DNA from: an uncultured Coriobacteriales bacterium
Lineage (GTDB): Bacteria > Actinomycetota > Coriobacteriia > Coriobacteriales > UMGS124
DNA: 64,000 bases
NCBI GenBank assembly: GCA_902464015.1
Contig: CABQHM010000001.1
Span: 1-64,000, forward strand
Direction: 5' to 3'
Under the pieces are notes generated by a model, which had not been told where the DNA came from, did no database searches, and was given only the letters and a program-made list of their open reading frames with translations. Both the position numbers and the translations under genes were made by a program. Position 1 is the first letter of the stretch. Each line of letters begins with the position of its first letter. Below, in pieces: positions 57,546 through 64,000 of the stretch.

Positions 57546-57579
57546 AAAAGCCTGCGCGCGTCATTTGGCGCGCGCAGGC
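57546..57579 (-). terminator. Terminator-like hairpin between rpsQ and rplN
   Basis: A perfect 11-bp stem (57569-57579/57550-57560) with an 8-nt loop, followed on the minus strand by TTTT (57546-57549). Lies 13 nt after the rpsQ stop. Confidence 0.85.
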
Positions 57580-57591
57580 GCATAAAGAAAC

Positions 57592-57852
57592 TTACTTCGC
57601 GCGCTCGACGATCTCAAGCAGGCGCCAACGCTTGGTCGCAGACAGCGGACGAGTCTCCATGATACGGATGGTGTCGCCGACGTTGCACTCGTTGTTCTCG
57701 TCATGGACGTGGAACTTCTTCGAGCTGGTGACCATCTTGCCGTACTTGGGGTGACGCTTGCGCTCAGTGGTGGTCACGACGACGGACTTGTCGCCCATGA
57801 TGGAAGTGACGACACCCTGGCGAACCTTGCGGCGGTTGCGCTCCTCAGCCAT
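57592..57852 (-). CDS. rpsQ: 30S ribosomal protein S17
   Basis: 86 residues; [19 protein letters not shown] and [18 protein letters not shown] are the family core. 2 bp after rpmC. Confidence 0.98.
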   Translation of the reverse strand: MAEERNRRKVRQGVVTSIMGDKSVVVTTTERKRHPKYGKMVTSSKKFHVHDENNECNVGDTIRIMETRPLSATKRWRLLEIVERAK

Positions 57853-57854
57853 TG

Positions 57855-58063
57855 TTACTCCTGGTTCTTCTGGGCAGCGATCTCACGGGCACGAATCTCG
57901 GTGAGGATGCGTGCAACATCCTTCTTCACATTCGTGACGCGGGCCGTGTTGTCAAGCTGGCTGGTGGCCATTTGAAAACGGAGGTTGAACAGCTCGGCAC
58001 GGCACTCCTTCAGCTTCTCCTGAAGCTGCTTGTCGTCGAGCTCCCTGATCTCTGCGGGCTTCA

Positions 58064-58064
<1 letters not shown>
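57855..58064 (-). CDS. rpmC: 50S ribosomal protein L29
   Basis: 69 residues, two-helix hairpin ([20 protein letters not shown]). The ATG shares a base with the rplP stop. Confidence 0.97.
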
Positions 58065-58495
<431 letters not shown>

Positions 58496-58499
58496 CTAA

Positions 58500-59210
58500 C
58501 TACCTCCTACCTTCGTTGCGGCCGCCACGACGCTGGCGAGGAGCGCCCTCAAGGGCAGGGTTGGGTGCAGGCTGGCCGGGAAGCTTCTCGCCCAGGTAGA
58601 TCCAAACCTTCACGCCGCAAGAGCCCATGATGGTGTGGGCAGTGGCGGTGCCATAGTCAATCTTGGCGCGCAGGGTATGCAGCGGCACGCGACCCTCGCG
58701 GTACCACTCGCGACGACCCATCTCGGCGCCGCCCAGACGGCCGGAGCACTGGATACGAATACCCTTGGCGCCGGACTTACGGGCAGACTGAACGGCCTTG
58801 CGCATGGCGCGACGGAAAGCGACGCGCTGCTCGAGCTGCTCAGCGATGCTCTGAGCCACGAGGGTGGCGTCGAGCTCGGGGCGCTTGACCTCGATGACCT
58901 CAACGCTGAGGTCGCCGCCGGTCTTGCCGGAGACCTTCTCGATCTCCTTGCGAAGGGTCTCGATCTCGGTGCCCTTCTTGCCGATGACGATGCCAGGACG
59001 GGCGGTGAAGATGATGACCTTCACCTTGTCGCCGGCGCGCTCGATCTCAACGCGAGAAAGAGCGGCGTCCTTCAGGCGAGCGGTGAGGAACTTGCGGATA
59101 GCAAGATCGCTCTTCAGCGTCTCCTTGTAATCCTTGTCAGAAAACCAACGGGAGCGCCAGTTCTCGGTGGTGCCGAGACGGAAGCCAATAGGATGTACCT
59201 TCTGACCCAT
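58500..59210 (-). CDS. rpsC: 30S ribosomal protein S3
   Basis: 236 residues: KH domain with [15 protein letters not shown]-terminal domain with [19 protein letters not shown] basic Arg/Gly tail follows. 5 bp after rplV. Confidence 0.98.
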   Translation of the reverse strand: MGQKVHPIGFRLGTTENWRSRWFSDKDYKETLKSDLAIRKFLTARLKDAALSRVEIERAGDKVKVIIFTARPGIVIGKKGTEIETLRKEIEKVSGKTGGDLSVEVIEVKRPELDATLVAQSIAEQLEQRVAFRRAMRKAVQSARKSGAKGIRIQCSGRLGGAEMGRREWYREGRVPLHTLRAKIDYGTATAHTIMGSCGVKVWIYLGEKLPGQPAPNPALEGAPRQRRGGRNEGRR

Positions 59211-59215
59211 AAGAC

Positions 59216-59575
59216 TTACGCCTCCTTCGGTGCGACGACGACGGTGATGTGGCTGGTGCGCTTGTTGATGCGAGCGGCAGAGCCCTTAGCGCGGCAACGA
59301 ATGCGCTTCATCGTGGGGCCTTCGTCAACAAAGGTGGTCTTAACAACAAGGTTGTCGGCGCGCATGCCGTAGTTGTGCTCGGCGTTAGCGACGGCGCTGT
59401 TCAGAACCTTAGCCACGGTCTCGGCAGCAGAGCGCTCCGAGAAAGCCAGAATAGTGCGTGCCTCGGCGATGCCCTTGCCACGAATCTGGTCAACGATAAC
59501 GCGGACCTTACGAGGAGAGATCCTCACGTAGCGGGCGATAGCCCTGGCTTCCATAACGTTCTTCTCTTCGCTCAT
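59216..59575 (-). CDS. rplV: 50S ribosomal protein L22
   Basis: 119 residues. [20 protein letters not shown] at the N-terminus and the tunnel-lining hairpin [20 protein letters not shown] are intact. One base overlaps with rpsS. Confidence 0.98.
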   Translation of the reverse strand: MSEEKNVMEARAIARYVRISPRKVRVIVDQIRGKGIAEARTILAFSERSAAETVAKVLNSAVANAEHNYGMRADNLVVKTTFVDEGPTMKRIRCRAKGSAARINKRTSHITVVVAPKEA

Positions 59576-59847
59576 TACCTCTTGCCCTTATCTGCCGAGT
59601 GGCCCTTGAAGGTACGAGTAGGTGCGAACTCGCCCAGCTTATGACCAACCATGGACTCAGTGACATACACAGGCACGTGCTTGCGGCCGTCGTGGACCGC
59701 GATGGTGTGCCCAACCATCTCAGGGAAAATCGTAGAGGCGCGAGACCAGGTCTTCACGACCGTCTTATCGCCAGACTCGTTCATCGCAATGATGCGGCCG
59801 AGGAGGCGAGGCTCTACGAACGGGCCCTTCTTCAGGCTTCTGCTCAT
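59575..59847 (-). CDS. rpsS: 30S ribosomal protein S19
   Basis: 90 residues; [14 protein letters not shown] and the conserved [19 protein letters not shown] segment identify it. Confidence 0.98.
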   Translation of the reverse strand: MSRSLKKGPFVEPRLLGRIIAMNESGDKTVVKTWSRASTIFPEMVGHTIAVHDGRKHVPVYVTESMVGHKLGEFAPTRTFKGHSADKGKR

Positions 59848-59867
59848 TTACGTATCTCCTTCTCGGG

Positions 59868-60698
59868 TTACTTCTTGCGACGGCGGATGATCATGTGGTT
59901 GGAACGCTTCTTGCGAGCGCGCGTCTTGTAACCCTTGCTAGGCGTGCCCCAAGGCGAAACAGAGGCGCGACCAGAGGTGTGGTTCTTGCCCTCGCCGCCG
60001 CCGTGGGGGTGGTCAACGGGGTTCATGACAGTACCGCGGACGGTAGGACGGATGCCGCGCAGGCGGTTACGACCGGCCTTACCAATGCGGATGTTGGCGT
60101 GCTCAGCGTTGCCAACCTCACCGATGGTGGCACGGCAGGTGAGAAGCACGCGACGCATCTCGCTGGAGGGCATGCGCAGGATGGCATACTTGCCCTCCTT
60201 GCCCATCAGCTGGATGGACGTACCGGCGGAACGGGCGATTGCGGCACCCTTGCCGGGCTGGAACTCGACAGCGTGGATAACGGTACCCACGGGGATGTCG
60301 GCGAGCTGCAGGCAGTTGCCGGGCTTAATGTCAGCACCAGTGCCGCTCATGACGACGTCGCCAACCTTCAGGCCCTTGGGCTGGAGGATGTAGGACTTCT
60401 TGCCGTCAGCGTAGTTGATGAGGGCGATACGAGCGCTGCGGTTCGGATCGTACTCGATCGTAGCAACCTTGGCGGGCACGCCGTCGTGGTTGCGCTTGAA
60501 GTCGATGACACGATACATGCGCTTGGCGCCGCCGCCCTGATGGCGCATGGACAGATGACCACTGTTGTTGCGGCCGCCGTGCTTCTTGATAGGCTCAAGA
60601 AGGGGCTTGTAAGGCTTGTTCGTCGTGATCTCAGCGAAGTCCGAGACCGACGTGAAGCGCCTACCAGCCGAAGTAGGCTTGTACTGCTTAACTCCCAT
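59868..60698 (-). CDS. rplB: 50S ribosomal protein L2
   Basis: 276 residues; binds 23S rRNA near the peptidyl-transferase centre. The conserved C-terminal [14 protein letters not shown] includes the essential His. It is preceded by a 162-bp structured gap after rplW. Confidence 0.98.
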   Translation of the reverse strand: MGVKQYKPTSAGRRFTSVSDFAEITTNKPYKPLLEPIKKHGGRNNSGHLSMRHQGGGAKRMYRVIDFKRNHDGVPAKVATIEYDPNRSARIALINYADGKKSYILQPKGLKVGDVVMSGTGADIKPGNCLQLADIPVGTVIHAVEFQPGKGAAIARSAGTSIQLMGKEGKYAILRMPSSEMRRVLLTCRATIGEVGNAEHANIRIGKAGRNRLRGIRPTVRGTVMNPVDHPHGGGEGKNHTSGRASVSPWGTPSKGYKTRARKKRSNHMIIRRRKK

Positions 60699-60860
60699 TT
60701 AAACTCCTCTCGTCCGATTGCCAACAGGCGCATGGGAGTGAGGCTGAGCCTCCGCCTGTGACCCCGGACAACCACGGCTCCGGGTGTATCCATACAACAC
60801 CCGAATACAACATAAAGCCCGAGGATCTAGGTCCTCGGGCTAGAAAACCAAAAGGGTATT
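60699..60860 (-). promoter_or_regulatory. Hairpin-rich gap between rplW and rplB
   Basis: After the terminator-like hairpin (60816-60841) come a CGGGTGT/ACACCCG stem (60797-60803/60781-60787), a CCCGGA/TCCGGG stem (around 60763-60782) and a CAGGCG/CGCCTG stem that encloses a GAGGC/GCCTC hairpin, just upstream of rplB. Such a dense run of hairpins suggests a leader with regulation or a processing site. Pattern only; no known L4 or L2 site can be assigned. Confidence 0.5.
60804..60841 (-). terminator. Terminator-like hairpin after rplW
   Basis: A perfect 10-bp stem (60832-60841/60816-60825), 6-nt loop, then an AT-rich, T-containing stretch on the minus strand (60804-60815). It starts 20 nt after the rplW stop. 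Confidence 0.75.
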
Positions 60861-61157
60861 CTACGCCTGAGCGCCGAAAATCTCGATGGAATCGCCCTCA
60901 GCGACAGTAACTACAGCCTTTTTCCACGTACGGGTGTAGCCAGCCTGAGCACGGACGCGCTTGGGCTTCGGCTTGACCCACAGGGTGTTGACGCGAGTAA
61001 CCTTGACACCAAAGATGTCCTGGATGGCGCGACGAATCATAGGCTTGTCAGCGCGACGGTCAACCTCGAACGTGTACTTGTTGAGCTCCATCTTGTCGAA
61101 GGCAGCCTCGGACACGACCGGGCGAATGATGATGGAATGCGGATCGTAAACAGACAT
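60861..61157 (-). CDS. rplW: 50S ribosomal protein L23
   Basis: 98 residues at the tunnel exit; binding site of trigger factor and SRP. PHSIIIRPVVSEAAFD starts the conserved part. The ATG shares one base with the rplD stop. Confidence 0.98.
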   Translation of the reverse strand: MSVYDPHSIIIRPVVSEAAFDKMELNKYTFEVDRRADKPMIRRAIQDIFGVKVTRVNTLWVKPKPKRVRAQAGYTRTWKKAVVTVAEGDSIEIFGAQA

Positions 61158-61783
61158 TAGGCGAGCTCCTCACCAAGACGGGTGGCAACGGGCTGGGCCA
61201 GCACCAGAGCGTTGTTGTCGAGCATGAAATACGTATCGATCTCATGGTCGAAGAGAACGGTAACCTTGGGAAGGTTACGGAAAGAAAGGGCGGTCTCGAT
61301 GTCGTCCTCGGTGAGCACGACGGTGACGCGCTTGCCATCCAGGCCAAGAGCCTTGATGCAGGCAACAGCGTCCTTGGTCTTGGGGTTGGCGAAATCGAAC
61401 TTGTCGACAACGACCAGCTCGTTGTCAGCGACCTTAGCGGAAAGGGCACTGCGCATGGCGAGCTTGATCTCCTTCTTGTTCATGCGGAAGGAGTGGTCGC
61501 GAGGAGTCGGGCCGAAGACGACGCCGCCGCCACGCCACTGGGGAGCACGAATCGAACCCTGACGGGCACGGCCGGTGCCCTTCTGACGCCACGGCTTGCG
61601 GCCGCCGCCACTGACCTCGGAACGGCCCTTGGTGTCATGGGTGCCAGCGCGATCAGCAGCCATGAGGTAACGCACGCACTGGTGCATCACGGGCACATTG
61701 GGGGCGATGCCGTACACGGCCTCGCTGAGCTCGAGCTCGGCGACCTTCTCGCCGGCGATGTTCTTGACATCAATCGTAGACAT
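61157..61783 (-). CDS. rplD: 50S ribosomal protein L4
   Basis: 208 residues. The tunnel loop GGGRKPWRQKGTGRARQG is intact. In E. coli L4 also represses its own S10 operon; whether this occurs here is unknown. Confidence 0.98.
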   Translation of the reverse strand: MSTIDVKNIAGEKVAELELSEAVYGIAPNVPVMHQCVRYLMAADRAGTHDTKGRSEVSGGGRKPWRQKGTGRARQGSIRAPQWRGGGVVFGPTPRDHSFRMNKKEIKLAMRSALSAKVADNELVVVDKFDFANPKTKDAVACIKALGLDGKRVTVVLTEDDIETALSFRNLPKVTVLFDHEIDTYFMLDNNALVLAQPVATRLGEELA

Positions 61784-61825
61784 TGTCTATCTCCTTAAGC
61801 CTTTGGGCTACTTCGACGGGGCCCG

Positions 61826-62446
61826 TTAGGCCATGCGGACGATGACGAAGCCGTTCTTGGCACCGGGCACGGCACCGCGAACGATAATCAGGTTCTGCTC
61901 TTCGTCAACGCGGACAACCTGGAGGTTGCGAACGGTAACACGCTCGTCACCCATGTGACCAGGCATGCGAACGCCCTTGAAGATGCGAGAAGGCTGGGAG
62001 CACTGACCCACCGAACCCGGGGCACGATAGTTGTGCGAACCATGGGTCTTGCGGCCGGCGTCGAAGTTGTGACGACGGATGGTGCCCTGGAAGCCCTTAC
62101 CCTTGGAACGGCCGATAACATCGACCTTTGCAACCTGGGCAAAGTCGGCAACGGTCACGAGCTCGCCGCAGGAGTGAGCCTCGCCCTCGGGAACGCGAAC
62201 CTCGCGAAGGTAACGGGTGGGCTTCACGCCAGCCTTGTCGAAATGGCCACGCATGGGCTTGTTGACATGCTTGTCCTTGATGTCGCCCCAGCCAATCTGA
62301 ACAGCGCTGTAGCCATCGGACTCGACAGTCTTGACCTGCGTGACAGCGCAGGGGCCAGCCTGGATGACGGTCACAGGAACGACTTCATCATTCTCGTTCC
62401 AGACCTGCGTCATCCCGATCTTGCGACCAAGAATCGTGTTGATCAT
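61826..62446 (-). CDS. rplC: 50S ribosomal protein L3
   Basis: 206 residues starting MINTILGRKIGMTQVW, with AAGGAAG upstream; a longer in-frame extension is rejected for lack of such a site. The central RSKGKGFQGTIRRHNF and C-terminal SVGQCSQPSRIFKG are conserved. It begins about 85 nt after a strong terminator-like hairpin. Confidence 0.98.
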   Translation of the reverse strand: MINTILGRKIGMTQVWNENDEVVPVTVIQAGPCAVTQVKTVESDGYSAVQIGWGDIKDKHVNKPMRGHFDKAGVKPTRYLREVRVPEGEAHSCGELVTVADFAQVAKVDVIGRSKGKGFQGTIRRHNFDAGRKTHGSHNYRAPGSVGQCSQPSRIFKGVRMPGHMGDERVTVRNLQVVRVDEEQNLIIVRGAVPGAKNGFVIVRMA

Positions 62447-62482
62447 GATCTTCCTTACCTCGGGCGGTCTTAGGACAAAATA

Positions 62483-62497
62483 CCCGGCCCTTCCGGG
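62483..62497 (-). repeat. Small hairpin in the rplC leader
   Basis: CCCGG/CCGGG stem (62493-62497/62483-62487) followed on the minus strand by TATTTTG, a second weak terminator-like element between the strong one and rplC. Confidence 0.4.
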
Positions 62498-62532
62498 CAT
62501 ACCTAGAGGACCGCAAACGTAAAGCCATGCAT

Positions 62533-62573
62533 AAAAAAGCACAGCCCTCTAAGATTATCTCAGAGGGCTGTGC
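62533..62573 (-). terminator. Strong terminator-like hairpin between rpsJ and rplC
   Basis: A perfect 12-bp stem (62562-62573/62539-62550), extended by three more pairs around a small loop, and T6 on the minus strand (62533-62538). It starts 24 nt after the rpsJ stop and splits the S10 operon between its first and second genes. Confidence 0.92.
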
Positions 62574-62596
62574 ATTACAACTCGTTAACGAAATCT

Positions 62597-62905
62597 CTAA
62601 AGCTTGATCTCGATATCCACACCGGAGGGAAGGTTGAGACGCATAAGCGAGTCAACGGTGGAAGGCGTGGGCTCAACGATGTCAATGAGACGCTTGTGGG
62701 TACGCATCTCGAACTGCTCGCGGCTGTCCTTGTTCACGTGAGGCGAACGAATGACGGTGTAGAGGTTGCGCTCGGTGGGCAGCGGGATGGGGCCGGAAAC
62801 CTTGGCACCAGTCTGCAGCGCGGTGTCTACAATGAGCTTGGAGGACTGATCCACGATCTCGTGGTCAAAACCCTTCAGGCGAATCCTGATCTTCTGAGAA
62901 GCCAA
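62597..62905 (-). CDS. rpsJ: 30S ribosomal protein S10
   Basis: 102 residues; also the NusE transcription factor. The start is TTG at 62903-62905 with GGAGG seven bases upstream ([14 protein letters not shown]...), giving the normal length. It is separated from fusA by 75 bp and from rplC by a terminator-like hairpin. Confidence 0.97.
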   Translation of the reverse strand: MASQKIRIRLKGFDHEIVDQSSKLIVDTALQTGAKVSGPIPLPTERNLYTVIRSPHVNKDSREQFEMRTHKRLIDIVEPTPSTVDSLMRLNLPSGVDIEIKL

Positions 62906-62980
62906 CTCGATACCTCCAAAAATCAAGGGTAAGGCATTTAGCCGAGCGCCGCAGCGCTCCCCTTCTCTGCTGAAATTGCT

Positions 62981-64000
62981 TTACGCCTTGGCGTTCTTGC
63001 TGGAAACCTCGTCAGCGATGTTCTTGGGAACAGGCTCGTAGGCGCTGAACTGCATGGTGTAGGTGGCGCGACCCTGGGTAGCGCTGCGCAGGTCGGTAGC
63101 GTAACCGAACATCTCGCCCAGCGGCACCTTGGCATTGATGACCTTGGCGTTCTTGCGGTCCTCCATGCCCTCGATCTTGCCGCGACGGGAGGACAGGTTG
63201 CCCATGACGTCGCCCATGTACTGCTCGGGGGTAACGACCTCGACAGACATGACAGGCTCGAGCAGAACGGGGTTGGAGCGGCGCAGGGCTTCCTTGATGG
63301 CCATGGAGCCGGCAACCTTGAAGGCAGCCTCAGAGGAGTCGACCTCGTGGTAAGAACCGTCGATGAGCTCGACCTTGATGTCCTCGGTGGGGAAGCCAGC
63401 AATAACACCGTTGCCGAGAGCCTCCTGGATGCCCTTATCAACCGAGGGGATGAACTCCTTGGGGATGACGCCGCCGACGATCTTGTTCTCGAAGACGTAG
63501 CCGGAGCCAGCAGGCAGGGGCTCCATGTTGATCACGCAGTGACCGTACTGGCCGTGGCCACCGGTCTGACGAACAAACTTGCCCTCGACGTTCTGGACAG
63601 CCTTGCCAGCGGTCTCGCGGTAGGCAACCTGGGGCTTGCCCACGTTGGCCTCGACCTTGAACTCGCGGAGCAGACGGTCGACAATGATTTCGAGGTGCAG
63701 CTCGCCCATGCCGGCGATGATGGTCTGGCCAGTCTCAGGGTTGGTGGACACCTTGAAGGTCGGGTCCTCCTCAGCGAGCTTCAGAAGACCCATCTCAAGC
63801 TTGGTCTGCTCGTCCTTCGACTTCGGCTCAACGGCGATGTCGATAACGGGCTCGGGGAAGACCATGGACTCGAGGATGACGGGGGCCTTCTCGTCGCAGA
63901 GGGTGTCGCCCGTGGTGGTGTTCTTGAGGCCGACGACGGCGACGATGTCGCCAGCGGCGCAGGAATCACGGTCAACACGGTCGTTGGCGTTCATCTCAAG
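62981..64000 (-). CDS. fusA: Elongation factor G, C-terminal half (cut by window edge)
   Basis: About 340 residues from domain II to the end; the GTPase domain lies beyond the right edge. The segments [20 protein letters not shown] (domain III), [10 protein letters not shown] (domain IV) and [19 protein letters not shown] (domain V) are intact. It drives ribosome translocation. No start codon is in the window; the reading frame is open to the last base. rpsJ follows 75 bp downstream. Confidence 0.97.
   Translation of the reverse strand, partial: LEMNANDRVDRDSCAAGDIVAVVGLKNTTTGDTLCDEKAPVILESMVFPEPVIDIAVEPKSKDEQTKLEMGLLKLAEEDPTFKVSTNPETGQTIIAGMGELHLEIIVDRLLREFKVEANVGKPQVAYRETAGKAVQNVEGKFVRQTGGHGQYGHCVINMEPLPAGSGYVFENKIVGGVIPKEFIPSVDKGIQEALGNGVIAGFPTEDIKVELIDGSYHEVDSSEAAFKVAGSMAIKEALRRSNPVLLEPVMSVEVVTPEQYMGDVMGNLSSRRGKIEGMEDRKNAKVINAKVPLGEMFGYATDLRSATQGRATYTMQFSAYEPVPKNIADEVSSKNAKA

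Overview
The window is 64 kb of a GC-rich, Gram-positive actinobacterial chromosome. I infer a member of the Coriobacteriia (Collinsella/Olsenella-like). The reasons are a Rho factor with a very long charged insertion, LL-diaminopimelate aminotransferase (dapL), a GlnR-type orphan response regulator, a nondiscriminating-type AspRS, TTG/GTG starts with strong Shine-Dalgarno sites, and the ribosomal gene order. The genus is not proven by what I can see. Almost everything is core genome; I found no insertion sequence, prophage, CRISPR array or tRNA gene.

Layout. 1-573 is noncoding; its left edge carries a sigma-A-like promoter pointing out of the window, possibly for a stable-RNA operon. 574-7135 (minus) holds an unrecognised membrane protein, rho, a small transaldolase and a tandem MarR-type regulator. 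7242-12548 (plus) is a tight tmk-holB-ricT-(Ddl-like ATP-grasp)-(HAD phosphatase) run. 12654-18410 (minus) holds a cold-shock gene, folD-fhs (one-carbon folate), a small hypothetical gene and ruvCAB. 18810-19940 (plus) is a geranylgeranyl-reductase-like flavoprotein.

20195-29348 is a nitrogen-assimilation block: a GlnR-like regulator lacking the phospho-acceptor Asp, divergent from gltBD, then the convergent glnA-luxS pair. A pair of 11-bp direct repeats lies upstream of glnA and resembles GlnR binding sites. 29472-32659 is a ferrous iron operon (feoA-feoA-feoB-feoX). 32911-35040 is a surface protein with three pilin-like isopeptide domains. Next come aspS, a PhoU-like (DUF47) protein, an M16C metallopeptidase and a Pit phosphate transporter.

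42178-64000 (minus) is the S10-spc-alpha ribosomal super-cluster. It runs from fusA (cut by the right edge) through rpsJ, rplCDWB, rpsS, rplV, rpsC, rplP, rpmC, rpsQ, rplNXE, rpsN, rpsH, rplFR, rpsE, rpmD, rplO, secY, adk, map, infA, rpmJ, rpsMKD, rpoA and rplQ to ecfA (fused)-ecfT-truA-dapL.

Most notable observations: (1) six intrinsic-terminator-like hairpins lie between genes inside the ribosomal super-cluster, two of them so close to the next start codon that no promoter fits between; (2) the GlnR-like regulator and repeats next to the glutamine/glutamate genes; (3) an ATP-grasp D-Ala-D-Ala-ligase relative with an eroded metal-binding motif; (4) the unknown two-TM protein next to a 946-residue Rho; (5) an FctA-like surface protein with no visible LPXTG. 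I found no clearly new multi-gene system.
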